64,000 bases of DNA from Alteromonas sp. RKMC-009 (GTDB lineage: Bacteria > Pseudomonadota > Gammaproteobacteria > Enterobacterales > Alteromonadaceae): contig NZ_CP031010.1 of the NCBI RefSeq assembly GCF_003584565.2, forward strand, positions 3,224,001-3,288,000, read 5' to 3'. Positions 41,512 through 50,500 of the stretch are shown here, piece by piece. The notes below the pieces were generated by a model, which was given only the letters and a program-made list of their open reading frames with translations, was not told where the DNA came from and ran no database searches. A program made the translations under genes and the position numbers. Numbering within the stretch: position 1 is the stretch's first letter; every line of letters starts with the position of its first letter.

Positions 41512-42630
41512 TTACTGCGCCATTTTTACTGAAATCGCTTCACCTTTCATCTGTTTCTTTAACATTCGTTTCGTACGGTCGACCACATCGCCTACTAACT
41601 GACCACATGCAGCATCAATATCGTCGCCACGGGTTTTCCGCACAACCACTGTCAGGCCGTAGCCCATCAGCACTTTGGCAAAGCGGTCAATACGGGAATT
41701 ACTTGAGCACAGGTAAGGTGAACCCGGATACGGATTAAACGGGATAAGGTTAATTTTGCACGGTGTTTCTTTCAGCACTTTTGCCAGCTGGTGTGCCTGG
41801 TCGGTACTGTCATTTATGTTCGACAGCATAACGTATTCTACGGTTACCTTGCCCTGATTCGCGCGGGACTTACTGAGATAACGGCGTACACCGGCAAGAA
41901 ACGTCTCAATATTGTATTTCTTATTGATAGGAACGATTTCATTGCGAAGTTCATCTGTCGGGGCGTGCAGAGAAATAGCCAGCGCTACGTCAATCTGATC
42001 GCCCAGCATATCCAGCGCAGGAACAACGCCTGATGTACTCAGCGTAACACGGCGTTTTGACAGACCAAAACCAAAGTCATCCAGCATTAAATCCATAGCA
42101 GGTACGACATTCTTAAGATTCAGCAATGGCTCACCCATGCCCATCATTACCACATTGGTAATGGGTCGCTTAGATGTATCTTTCGACAGGCCCAGGAAGG
42201 TTGCCACACGCCATACCTGACCGATAATTTCGCTGACAGACAGATTACGGTTGAAGCCTTGCTGCGCCGTGGAACAGAAAGTACATTCCAGCGCACAGCC
42301 AACTTGCGAAGAAACGCAAAGGGTGGCCCGTTCTGCTTCAGGGATCCACACTGACTCGACTTCCTGTCCGCCTTCCAGCGCCAGAGCAAACTTAATTGTG
42401 CCGTCGCTGGCTTCCTGGTAGTAAGCAATTTCAGGCGCAACAACTTCTGCATTTTCCAGCAATTTAGCCCGCAGGTTTTTATTAAGATTACTCATCTCAT
42501 TAAAATCGCTGACACCTTGCTGATAAATCCATTTCATCACCTGGTCAGCACGGAAAGGCTTCTCGCCAATGTCAGCGAAAAATTCCCGCAAAGCTGCGCG
42601 GTTCAGATTTAAAAGGTTTGTCTTTGCCAT
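41512..42630 (-). CDS. rlmN: Dual-specificity 23S rRNA / tRNA adenine-C2 methyltransferase RlmN
   Basis: A radical SAM enzyme that forms m2A at 23S A2503 and at tRNA position 37. The 372 residues carry the CxxxCxxC cluster motif as Cys112, Cys116 and Cys119 ([16 protein letters not shown]) and the conserved methyl-carrier Cys near the C-terminus in [23 protein letters not shown] is the SAM-contact GEP motif. It is first in the rlmN-pilW-rodZ-ispG run, 26 bases before pilW. Confidence 0.97.
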   Translation of the reverse strand: MAKTNLLNLNRAALREFFADIGEKPFRADQVMKWIYQQGVSDFNEMSNLNKNLRAKLLENAEVVAPEIAYYQEASDGTIKFALALEGGQEVESVWIPEAERATLCVSSQVGCALECTFCSTAQQGFNRNLSVSEIIGQVWRVATFLGLSKDTSKRPITNVVMMGMGEPLLNLKNVVPAMDLMLDDFGFGLSKRRVTLSTSGVVPALDMLGDQIDVALAISLHAPTDELRNEIVPINKKYNIETFLAGVRRYLSKSRANQGKVTVEYVMLSNINDSTDQAHQLAKVLKETPCKINLIPFNPYPGSPYLCSSNSRIDRFAKVLMGYGLTVVVRKTRGDDIDAACGQLVGDVVDRTKRMLKKQMKGEAISVKMAQ

Positions 42631-43073
42631 AAGTCGTCGATGACCCCGAATTCTGTCTTAATCATATTCATAACGTGCAGCAGTCCGGCCCCGTAAAATA
42701 CACAGATACATGCCGTGCGGGGTGCGAATAAATGTCTTCCGTGAGAGCTTGCCGGTGACGGCGGAAGAAACCGCCTGAAAGGGCCCGCAGGAACGGGCGG
42801 TAACAGTGAAAATTCGCTTTACCGGCACTGCATTGACTGCACAAATTTTAGCCGCGCATTCTATCATAGGGAAACCGGCTTAGAAAGCGGTGAAATCTGA
42901 GTTTTCACGATAAACATGCAGTTCAGCGGGACTGCTAATATTGTCCGCTCACGCCGGTGTTGCTAGAGTAGGAATGAAGCCGGTTTTCAAAGGAACCTGT
43001 GTTCCTCAATGAAGCCTCTCACCGGTTACAACAATAACCCGGAAAACAAACCGGGACATCAATGGAGAACCTA
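42631..43073. other. Divergent intergenic region rlmN / M3 peptidase with stacked hairpins
   Basis: No convincing gene is found in 443 bases. On the rlmN side a leader of roughly 200 bases may run from a promoter near 42862-42870 (TATGAT/TAGAAT on the minus strand) and contains two adjacent short hairpins, GGCGG/CCGCC (42762-42777) and GCCCG/CGGGC (42783-42798). On the other side a promoter for the peptidase is listed separately. A 69-codon minus-strand reading frame at 42658-42867 has no ribosome site and is not called. Confidence 0.45.
42941..42969 (+). promoter_or_regulatory. Sigma-70 promoter of the M3 peptidase gene
   Basis: TTGTCC (42941-42946), a 17-base spacer and TAGAGT (42964-42969), about 105 bases upstream of the ATG at 43074. 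Confidence 0.5.
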
Positions 43074-45209
43074 ATGCGAAAGTCACTAATGGCAACAGCG
43101 ATAGCTGCCGCACTGGCACTGACCGCCTGCAGCCCTGCCAAAGAAGAATCCCACTCTGCCACAGCATCTGCTGAGGAGAAAACTGTGCAAGCTGAAAACG
43201 TACTGTTAAAGCCCAGTACGCTGGACTATCAGGCGCCGGATTTCGATAAAATCGAGACTGCGAATTATGAACCCGCTTTTGAACTTGGCATGGAAGAGCA
43301 TACTGCTGAGATAGATGCCATTGCAGGTAATGAAGCTCCGGCCACGTTTGAAAATACCATCCTGGCAATGGAAAAAAGCGGTGAGTTGCTGACCCGCGTT
43401 GCTACCATTTTCTTTAATTTATCCAGTATCATTTCTGATAAAGAAATTCAGCGTATTGAAGCTGAAATGTCTCCGCGCCTCACTGCGCACAGTGACAGCA
43501 TTCATCTGAACAGCGAGCTGTTTGAACGGGTAAAAACCGTTTATGAGAATAAAGACAGCCTGAACAAAGAAGATAAGCGTCTGACGGAAAAAACCTACGA
43601 GCAGTTTGTCCGCGCCGGAGCCAACCTGACTGAAGAACTAAAAGCGAAGGTACGTGGCATTAATGAGCAGATCACAAAGCTGCAAACTCAGTTCTCGCAG
43701 AATATTCTGGCATCTTTTAAAAACGACACCATTATCGTTACTGATGAATCTGAACTGGCCGGTCTTTCTGACAGCGACAAAGCGAGCCTGAAGTCAGCGG
43801 CAGAAGGGGCGGATAAAGAAGGCTATATGATCAGCCTGGTTAACACCACCCGCCAACCCATTCTGACTAGCCTGGAAAACCGTGAGCTGCGTAAGAAAAT
43901 CTGGGAAAAATCAGCGACCCGTGCGATGGATGTCAATGGCCCGATTATTCTGGAACTGACACACCTGCGTGCTGAGAAAGCAGCCTTACTTGGTTACCCT
44001 AACTGGGCCTCCTATGCCATTGAAAACCAGATGGCGAAGAAACCTGAAAATGTCTTTAAAATCCTGGACGACCTGGCACCGCAGGCAGTGGAAAAAGCCA
44101 AAGAAGAAGCGGCTGCCATTGAAGAAGTCATGCATGCTGATGGCGTAACAGGTGATGTACAGCCGTGGGACTGGGCGTATTATGCTGAGAAAGTCCGTAA
44201 GGCAAAATACGATCTGGACGACAGTGAAGTTAAACCTTACTTCGAACTGAACTCCGTGCTGGAAAACGGCCTGTTCTTTGCGATGGAAAAGCTGTACGGC
44301 ATTACCTTTAAAGAGCGTACTGATTTACCTGTGTATGTCGATGATGCCCGTCTTTTTGAAGTCTTCAATGAAGATGGTTCTAACATCGGTTTATTCTATT
44401 TCGACCCTTACGCCCGTGAAGGCAAGAGCGGTGGTGCATGGATGAGTGAATTCGTTACTCAGTCGTTCATGAATGGTACTAAGCCTGTTGTCTACAACGA
44501 GCTTAATATTGTTAAGCCGGCGCCGGGTGAACCCACTTTACTGTCATTCGACGAAACCACTACCCTGTTCCATGAATTCGGTCACGCAGATCACGGTCTG
44601 TTCTCGCTGGTAAAATATCCCAGCCTGGCCGGCACGAACACGGCCCGCGACTTCGTTGAATTCCCGTCTCAGTTTAATGAAGACTGGGCTATCGATCCTG
44701 CAGTACTGGCAAACTACGCCAAACATTACAAAACCGGGGAACCCATTCCTCAGGCTCTGCTGGATAAAGTAATGAAAGCTGTCAGCTTCAACCAGGGCTT
44801 CAACACAGTGGAATATCTGGCTGCCGCTCTGCTGGATATGGAATGGCACATGATTGGCGCGGATGAGGAAGTCAAAGATGTGGCTGCTTTTGAAAAAGCA
44901 GCTCTGGAGAAGCACGGCATTGATTATGCGCCGGTGCCTCCCCGCTACAAATCCGCCTATTTCAGTCACACCTTCGCCGGTGGTTATTCAGCCGGTTATT
45001 ATGCATACCTGTGGACAGAAGTGCTTGCAGCAGATGCCTTTGCCCACATGGCAGAAAATGGTGGCCTGACCCGTGAAAACGGCGATCTGTTCCGCAAAGA
45101 AATTCTGTCTAAAGGCAACAGTGAAGATTTGATGGAGAACTACGTTGAGTTCCGTGGTCAGGAACCTACAGTAGATGCGCTGATGAAACGTCGCGGCTTA
45201 ACCGACTAA
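43074..45209 (+). CDS. M3-family metallopeptidase, lipoprotein (Dcp-like peptidyl-dipeptidase)
   Basis: A zinc peptidase of the thimet/oligopeptidase A/Dcp family. From the ATG at 43074 (GGAG six bases upstream; the ATG at 43062 is the alternative) it has 711 residues. A lipoprotein signal has lipobox LTAC (Cys19), followed by an acidic Ser-rich linker. The zinc motif HEFGH is at residues 500-504 in TLFHEFGHADHGLFS, with the downstream Glu ligand in NTARDFVEFPSQF. The Ser-Pro tail suggests outer-membrane lipidation, so it likely trims peptides in the periplasm, unlike cytoplasmic E. coli Dcp and OpdA. Confidence 0.92.
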   Translation: MRKSLMATAIAAALALTACSPAKEESHSATASAEEKTVQAENVLLKPSTLDYQAPDFDKIETANYEPAFELGMEEHTAEIDAIAGNEAPATFENTILAMEKSGELLTRVATIFFNLSSIISDKEIQRIEAEMSPRLTAHSDSIHLNSELFERVKTVYENKDSLNKEDKRLTEKTYEQFVRAGANLTEELKAKVRGINEQITKLQTQFSQNILASFKNDTIIVTDESELAGLSDSDKASLKSAAEGADKEGYMISLVNTTRQPILTSLENRELRKKIWEKSATRAMDVNGPIILELTHLRAEKAALLGYPNWASYAIENQMAKKPENVFKILDDLAPQAVEKAKEEAAAIEEVMHADGVTGDVQPWDWAYYAEKVRKAKYDLDDSEVKPYFELNSVLENGLFFAMEKLYGITFKERTDLPVYVDDARLFEVFNEDGSNIGLFYFDPYAREGKSGGAWMSEFVTQSFMNGTKPVVYNELNIVKPAPGEPTLLSFDETTTLFHEFGHADHGLFSLVKYPSLAGTNTARDFVEFPSQFNEDWAIDPAVLANYAKHYKTGEPIPQALLDKVMKAVSFNQGFNTVEYLAAALLDMEWHMIGADEEVKDVAAFEKAALEKHGIDYAPVPPRYKSAYFSHTFAGGYSAGYYAYLWTEVLAADAFAHMAENGGLTRENGDLFRKEILSKGNSEDLMENYVEFRGQEPTVDALMKRRGLTD

Positions 45210-45278
45210 GCAAGGGCATGAAACAGGCACAGCGATAACTTTGTTGTGCCTGCTTTTCAGACACTGCATTGCAGACAC

Positions 45279-45308
45279 AAAAAAGGAGAGCCGGGGCTCT
45301 CCTTTTTT
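45279..45308. terminator. Bidirectional terminator between M3 peptidase and ndk
   Basis: A perfect 14-bp inverted repeat with arms AAAAAAGGAGAGCC and GGCTCTCCTTTTTT around a GG centre. The A/T ends give a U run on either strand for the two converging genes. Confidence 0.9.
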
Positions 45309-45324
45309 ACGCAATCGCTAAAAA

Positions 45325-45756
45325 TTAACGGGTGCGCGGGCAGATTTCTTCGTCAGAGAAGAAGTATGCAATTTCACGAGCAGCAGATTCCGGTGCATCA
45401 GAACCGTGTACCGCGTTTTCGTCGATAGACGCAGCGTAATCAGAACGCAGAGTACCCGCAGCTGCATCAGCCGGGTTAGTCGCACCCATGATTTCACGGT
45501 TTTTAACAACCGCATTTTCGCCTTCAAGTACCTGAACCATTACCGGACCAGAAGTCATGAAGTCTACCAGCGCGCCGAAGAAAGGACGCTCTTTGTGTTC
45601 TGCGTAGAAACCTTCAGCCTGTTCTTTGCTCAGGTGCAGCATTTTAGATGCTACGATGCGCAGACCAGCAGTTTCAAAACGGTTGTAAATTGCACCGATT
45701 ACGTTTTTAGCTACCGCATCAGGCTTGATAATAGAAAATGTACGCTCAAGAGCCAT
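45325..45756 (-). CDS. ndk: Nucleoside-diphosphate kinase
   Basis: It equilibrates nucleoside triphosphate pools through a phosphohistidine. The 143 residues equal E. coli Ndk. The N-terminus [15 protein letters not shown] binds the nucleotide, and the active His is in [20 protein letters not shown]. In E. coli ndk lies just upstream of rlmN. Here it follows the suf operon on the same strand, 160 bases after sufE, and is separated from rlmN by the M3 peptidase. Confidence 0.97.
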   Translation of the reverse strand: MALERTFSIIKPDAVAKNVIGAIYNRFETAGLRIVASKMLHLSKEQAEGFYAEHKERPFFGALVDFMTSGPVMVQVLEGENAVVKNREIMGATNPADAAAGTLRSDYAASIDENAVHGSDAPESAAREIAYFFSDEEICPRTR

Positions 45757-45916
45757 TCTTCTGTCTCCAATGAATCATTAAAATTTTGGCCGCGAATTAT
45801 AGGCAATTCCAGACCAGTTGACCAGAGGGAATCGTCAATCACTTCCCTGCCATTTGACGCAGCCGGAAAGTGTAGTCATACAGTGATGACGATTTTATGA
45901 CAATACGCTCAGAAAA

Positions 45917-46336
45917 TCAGTTAACTGAACGTTTGGCCAGTGCCTGAATTTTCGCAACAATAGCTCTTAAGCCGTTTCCCCGTGTGGGGGTAATATGACG
46001 TTCAAGATCAAGCTCTGCAAAGTACGCATCAACATCAAAATCCAGGATCTGACGGGGCGTTTTGTTATTGTACGCCGCCATGACCAGGGCCAGTAATCCC
46101 TGAACAATCACTGCATCACTGTCTACAGAAAATTTAACCAGACCATTTTCAACCCGTGACTCAAGCCACACGCTGCTCTGGCAGCCTTTAACCAGTTTAT
46201 CCGGCGTTTTCTCATCGTCCGGCAACCCGGGGATAGATTTACCCAGATCGATAATGTACTGATAACGTTGTTCCCAGTCATCAAAAAACGCCAGATCATC
46301 AATAATTTCCTGGCTACCGGGGAGTGACATTGTCAT
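45917..46336 (-). CDS. sufE: Sulphur acceptor protein SufE
   Basis: It takes the persulphide from SufS and raises its activity, handing sulphur to SufB. The 139 residues contain the acceptor Cys in LVKGCQSSVWL, the family core QYIIDLGKSIPGLP and the C-terminal TPTRGNGLRAIVAKI. It is the last suf gene, 15 bases after sufT. A second in-frame ATG two codons in (46330) is an alternative start. Confidence 0.95.
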   Translation of the reverse strand: MTMSLPGSQEIIDDLAFFDDWEQRYQYIIDLGKSIPGLPDDEKTPDKLVKGCQSSVWLESRVENGLVKFSVDSDAVIVQGLLALVMAAYNNKTPRQILDFDVDAYFAELDLERHITPTRGNGLRAIVAKIQALAKRSVN

Positions 46337-46351
46337 GTTGAAAACCTTTTC

Positions 46352-46891
46352 TTAGAAAAACAAACCGGCTTCGAGCTGTGCTTCTTCGCTCATTTTATCG
46401 CGGGACCAGGGAGGATCAAACACCAGTTCAACGTGCACTGAGTCAACGTGGGGCACCATACCGATGCGATATTCCACGTCGCCTACCAGTACCGGTCCCA
46501 TGCCGCAGCCGGGGGCAGTCAGGGTCATGTCTACAGCAACAGATTTTTTATCCTGGTCCACAGACACTTTATATATCAGCCCCAGAGACACCAGATTAAT
46601 CGGGATTTCCGGATCATAGACCGTTTCCAGCGCGTCCCACACCTGTTGCTCATCGATATTGCCGTCTGCCGGTGCATCAAAATTCAGTACCATCGGTTTA
46701 CGGCCAATGGCATCAGCATCAGTCCCGTCGATACGATACATATTACCACGCCAGGTGATGGTGTAGTTGCCACCCAGTTCCTGAGTGATAGAGACGAACT
46801 CCCCGCCGGGAATGGTAGAAATTTGCCCGGCCGGAACTAGGCGTGCTTTGCAGTCACGTTCCGTGACTACCATTTTTTGTGCTTTAGCCAA
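46352..46891 (-). CDS. sufT: Fe-S cluster assembly protein SufT (DUF59/MIP18-like)
   Basis: An auxiliary maturation factor in SUF systems. The 179 residues have an N-terminal extension (about 1-75, including RDCKARLVPAGQ and IPGGEFVSITQELGGNYTI) characteristic of proteobacterial SufT, then the DUF59 domain with VYDPEIPINLVSLGLIY and the conserved Cys in LTAPGCGMGPVL. It lies between sufA and sufE, six bases from sufA. Its precise role, probably cluster carriage to targets, is inferred from the family. Confidence 0.92.
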   Translation of the reverse strand: MAKAQKMVVTERDCKARLVPAGQISTIPGGEFVSITQELGGNYTITWRGNMYRIDGTDADAIGRKPMVLNFDAPADGNIDEQQVWDALETVYDPEIPINLVSLGLIYKVSVDQDKKSVAVDMTLTAPGCGMGPVLVGDVEYRIGMVPHVDSVHVELVFDPPWSRDKMSEEAQLEAGLFF

Positions 46892-46897
46892 AACGTA

Positions 46898-47254
46898 TTA
46901 ACCGATATTGAAGCTTTCGCCGCAGCCACATTCGTCCACGACATTAGGATTGTTGTACTTGATTACGCCATTGATCCCTTCCTGAACGTAATCAATTTCG
47001 GTATTTCTGACAAACTTCACCGCATCTTTCGCTACCGCCACCGTAAGGGCATCGCTGGCAGAAACCAGTTCGTCATCTGCTTCAGGGGCATCGGCCAGAT
47101 CCAGCACATAAGCGTAACCGGTGCAGCCGCTTACCTTGGTAGACAAGCGGATAACGCTGCCTGGTCTGGATGCGACTTTTTTCTCAAAGTGCTTTACCGC
47201 ACTGTCGGTCAGAGAAATAACGGTAGTAGAGGGTACAAACGTTTCTACGGACAT
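46898..47254 (-). CDS. sufA: A-type Fe-S carrier protein (SufA/IscA family)
   Basis: It receives clusters from the SufBCD scaffold and delivers them. The 118 residues show the HesB/IscA arrangement of three cysteines: one in KVSGCTGYAYVL and two in VVDECGCGESF near the C-terminus. Position after sufS rather than before sufB is unlike E. coli sufABCDSE. SufA versus ErpA or IscA cannot be told apart firmly by eye; the location supports SufA. Confidence 0.9.
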   Translation of the reverse strand: MSVETFVPSTTVISLTDSAVKHFEKKVASRPGSVIRLSTKVSGCTGYAYVLDLADAPEADDELVSASDALTVAVAKDAVKFVRNTEIDYVQEGINGVIKYNNPNVVDECGCGESFNIG

Positions 47255-47266
47255 GTTGCCTCCTTA

Positions 47267-48484
47267 TCAAGCAAGCATCATATGAGCCTTGCGAAGCGCA
47301 CTGAACAAAACGTCCACTTCATCAAGGGTGTTATAAATAGAAAATGACGCGCGGGCCGTGCCGGGAATATTAAACTTCTTCATCAGCGGCTGCGCACAGT
47401 TATCACCGGTGCGTATAGCAACGCCCTGCTGATCAAGAATGTAACCCACATCAGCCGGGTGAATGCCGTCAAGAATAAAGCTCATTACACCCATTTTAGC
47501 CGGTGCAGTACCAACAATTCGCATGCCTCCAAAGGCGTCAGCCTGCTCATGAGCACTGGCCAGCAATGCCTTTTCATGGGCCTGTACTGCATGGGTATCC
47601 AACGCTGAGAACCAGTTAACCGCAGCGGCAAGACCTACAGCACCGGCAATGTTCGGCGTTCCGGCTTCAAGACGGTTAGGCAGTTCGCCCCAGGTCGCAT
47701 CCTCATAGGTCACATCGGCAATCATTTCACCGCCGGTCAGCCATACCGGCCAGTCCTGCAATACGTTTGCCCGTCCCCACAGCACACCGGTGCCGGTAGG
47801 GCCAAATAACTTGTGGCCGGAAAACGCATAGAAGTCGCAGCCAATATCCTGCACATCAACACCGCCATGAGCAATGCCCTGAGCGCCGTCGACTAACACC
47901 AGCGCCCCATGCTCTTTCGCTTTCGCCGTGAGCAGTTTCACCGGATTCAGCGTACCCAACGCATTAGATACATGGGGAAAAGCTACCAGGCGGGTATTGG
48001 TGTTCAGCAGCGCAGTAAAGGCGTCTGTATCCAGCTCACCGGAATCAAAGATGGGCGCAACTTTTAATATGGCACCGGACACTTTACAGGCTTGCTGCCA
48101 GGTCACGAGGTTCGCGTGGTGTTCCATTTCAGTTACCATAACTTCATCACCGGCTTTCAGCAACTGACCCAGGCCTTTCGCAACCAGATTAATGGCTTCG
48201 GTAGTACCGGCTGTCCAGATCACTTCTTTACGGTCATTCGCGTTAATAAACGCGGCCACATCGTCACGGGCTTTTTCAAAGCGTCGTGTGGCTTCATCGG
48301 ATAGCGCATGAGCACCACGATGCACGTTGGCATTCGTGGTGGTGTAGAAATCCATAATGGCATCCAGCACTGCCTGTGGCTTCTGTGTGGTTGCTGCATT
48401 ATCCAGATAGACCAGCGGTTTGCCGTTCACCTTGCGGCTGAGGATCGGAAATTGCGCCCTCAGGGCCTGCACGTCCAGACTCAT
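47267..48484 (-). CDS. sufS: Cysteine desulphurase SufS (class II)
   Basis: A PLP enzyme that moves sulphur from cysteine to a Cys persulphide and then to SufE. The 405 residues contain the PLP lysine in YAFSGHKLFGPTGTG, the aspartate and His in LVDGAQGIAHG and TEMEHHANLV, and the catalytic Cys in the short class II loop IRTGDNCAQPLM. Its start overlaps the sufD stop by four bases. The short loop explains dependence on SufE, encoded three genes on. Confidence 0.97.
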   Translation of the reverse strand: MSLDVQALRAQFPILSRKVNGKPLVYLDNAATTQKPQAVLDAIMDFYTTTNANVHRGAHALSDEATRRFEKARDDVAAFINANDRKEVIWTAGTTEAINLVAKGLGQLLKAGDEVMVTEMEHHANLVTWQQACKVSGAILKVAPIFDSGELDTDAFTALLNTNTRLVAFPHVSNALGTLNPVKLLTAKAKEHGALVLVDGAQGIAHGGVDVQDIGCDFYAFSGHKLFGPTGTGVLWGRANVLQDWPVWLTGGEMIADVTYEDATWGELPNRLEAGTPNIAGAVGLAAAVNWFSALDTHAVQAHEKALLASAHEQADAFGGMRIVGTAPAKMGVMSFILDGIHPADVGYILDQQGVAIRTGDNCAQPLMKKFNIPGTARASFSIYNTLDEVDVLFSALRKAHMMLA

Positions 48485-49740
48485 TTTACCTCCATAGAGG
48501 CAAAACGTTCGCTGAGCTTAGGCAGCAACCAGTCAGCAATGACTTCTTTCGGAATTTGGGTAACCAGTTCCTGAATAAAGCCGAAATTCAGCATGACCAG
48601 CGCCTTACTGCGGGGAATACCGCGGCTCAGCATGTAATACAGTGCCGTATCATCGATTTCTGCAACCGTAGCGCCGTGAGCACATTTCACGTCATCCGCA
48701 TAAATTTCAAGCTCAGGCTTGGTGTTAATCAGCGAACGGCGCGAAAGTAACAGGTTACGGTTATTAAGCTCTGCCAGCGTTTTCTGGGCATCGCGGTGTA
48801 TATGGATACGACCGTTAAATACAGCGCGGGCACCGTCACCTACGATACCGCGGGCATTTTCTTCTGATGTACCATTCGGAACGGCGTGCTCCAGGGTGGT
48901 ATGCAGGTCGAACAGTTCACCTTCTGCCAGCAGATAAATGGCGTTCATTTTCGCATTAGCGTGCTCACCGGCATGCCAAACGTCGATATCAAGACGGCTT
49001 AATTCGCTGCCATAGCCAACCAGTGTGCTGTTCAGGCTGGCTTCTTCACCGAGCTTAAAGTGACTGCCACCGATTTGTTTCGCTTTACCGGTAAACAGGG
49101 CAAAACGATAATGTTCCAGCTGCGCATGATCTGCAATGCTATATTCAGCAAATGCCGTCGTCAGGCTGTCAGCCGTGCCTTCACCGTGTTCAATAACAGT
49201 CAACCTGGCCGCTTCACCCAAACGCACCAGTACGCGGGTATGGGCATCGCCTGCCTGAGTGCTGAGGTTCAAAACCCGCACAACCGGTTTGATTTTTGCC
49301 CCTGCAGCGACATCGATGAACACACCTTGTTTAGACACGGCGTCATTTACCAGGCCGAAGGTGTGACGGGCAGGTTTAATCTTTGCAAAAATACTTTTGA
49401 TAGCCGCCTGTTCGTCGTCACCGGCTTTTTTCAGTGACTTGATTTTCAGGCCTTTAGGCAATGACAGTTCACTGATGTCAGTCACCAGCTTGCCGTCAGC
49501 GAATACCAGATCGATAGTATCCAGCTTATCAATCTGCGGCACAGCAGGTTCTTCTGTCACCTTCGCTTTGATTGCTTTACGTTTCTCAACGCTGGTCAGC
49601 GGAGTAAAACGCCATTGCTCGGTACGCTTACCCGGCCAGCCCTGCTCCTGCAGAGCTGCCAGTGATTTTTTGCGCTGAGAAGAAAGGAAGTCAGAAACAT
49701 CCTGAGCGTTGTCAATGACTTGTTCCAGCCATTGGCTCAT
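48481..49740 (-). CDS. sufD: Fe-S scaffold subunit SufD
   Basis: A SufB paralogue that forms the SufBC2D scaffold and is needed for iron entry. The 419 residues have the family N-terminus SQRKKSLAALQEQGWPGKRTEQWRF interrupted only in detail, and the beta-helix core ending in ISLKPELEIYADDVKCAHGATVAEID-type sequence (here INTKPELEIYADDVKCAHGA) with the conserved Cys and His. Start and stop overlap sufC and sufS by four bases each, so sufC, sufD and sufS are translationally coupled. Confidence 0.96.
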   Translation of the reverse strand: MSQWLEQVIDNAQDVSDFLSSQRKKSLAALQEQGWPGKRTEQWRFTPLTSVEKRKAIKAKVTEEPAVPQIDKLDTIDLVFADGKLVTDISELSLPKGLKIKSLKKAGDDEQAAIKSIFAKIKPARHTFGLVNDAVSKQGVFIDVAAGAKIKPVVRVLNLSTQAGDAHTRVLVRLGEAARLTVIEHGEGTADSLTTAFAEYSIADHAQLEHYRFALFTGKAKQIGGSHFKLGEEASLNSTLVGYGSELSRLDIDVWHAGEHANAKMNAIYLLAEGELFDLHTTLEHAVPNGTSEENARGIVGDGARAVFNGRIHIHRDAQKTLAELNNRNLLLSRRSLINTKPELEIYADDVKCAHGATVAEIDDTALYYMLSRGIPRSKALVMLNFGFIQELVTQIPKEVIADWLLPKLSERFASMEVK

Positions 49741-50498
49741 GCTTCACTCTCCTCGTATTTTTTACCTAAGAAAGCGTAACCGTTTTTCTCAACTTCCAGC
49801 GCCAGCGACGCATCGCCGCTCTTGACGATTTTACCGTCGGCCAGAATGTGTACGAAGTCCGGCTTGATGTAGTCCAGCAGACGCTGATAGTGGGTTACCA
49901 CGATGAAACTGCGCTTGTCGTCGCGCTGGCTGTTTACGCCGTCAGCGACAACCTGCAACGCGTCAACGTCCAGACCGGAGTCTGATTCATCAAGAATACA
50001 CAGCGACGGCTCAAGCAGAATCATTTGCATGATTTCGTTACGCTTTTTCTCACCACCGGAGAAGCCTTCGTTTACGCCACGCTTAAGGAAATCCAGCGGC
50101 AGTTGAACCTGCTTGCAGGCTTCTTTGGCTTTCTTGAGGAATTCTGCTGCAGTCAGTGGCTCTTCACCACGCTGTTCGCGCATGGCATTCACCGATTCCT
50201 TCATGAATTCCATGTTAGAAACACCCGGAATTTCTACCGGATACTGGAATGCCAGGAACAGACCTTCACGGGCACGCTCTTCTACGTCTAAATCCAGTAA
50301 GTCTTTACCGTTCAGTTCTACCGTACCGTCAGACACTTCGTAGCCGTCACGGCCAGACAGTACATAGCCCAGCGTGGATTTACCCGCACCGTTAGGGCCC
50401 ATGATAGCGTGTACTTCACCCGGACCAATTTCCAGATCCAGACCTTTAATGATGGTCTTTTCTTCGACGCTGGCATGTAGATTAGAAATTTTTAGCAT
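49737..50498 (-). CDS. sufC: SUF system ATPase SufC
   Basis: An ABC-type ATPase that drives conformational change in the SufBCD scaffold; it is soluble and not a transporter. The 253 residues show Walker A GPNGAGKSTLG (34-44), the ABC signature FSGGEKKRNE, Walker B CILDESDSGLD and the switch His in VVTHYQRLLDYIKPDF. Two bases separate it from the sufB stop. Confidence 0.97.
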   Translation of the reverse strand: MLKISNLHASVEEKTIIKGLDLEIGPGEVHAIMGPNGAGKSTLGYVLSGRDGYEVSDGTVELNGKDLLDLDVEERAREGLFLAFQYPVEIPGVSNMEFMKESVNAMREQRGEEPLTAAEFLKKAKEACKQVQLPLDFLKRGVNEGFSGGEKKRNEIMQMILLEPSLCILDESDSGLDVDALQVVADGVNSQRDDKRSFIVVTHYQRLLDYIKPDFVHILADGKIVKSGDASLALEVEKNGYAFLGKKYEESEA

Positions 50499-50500
50499 TA

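Noticed and set aside
42658..42867. A 69-codon minus-strand reading frame upstream of rlmN
   Set aside because: It begins inside the likely -10 region (ATG within TATGATAGAAT), has no ribosome site, and its composition (Arg- and Cys-rich, no domain) looks like chance. The hairpins in it favour a leader role.
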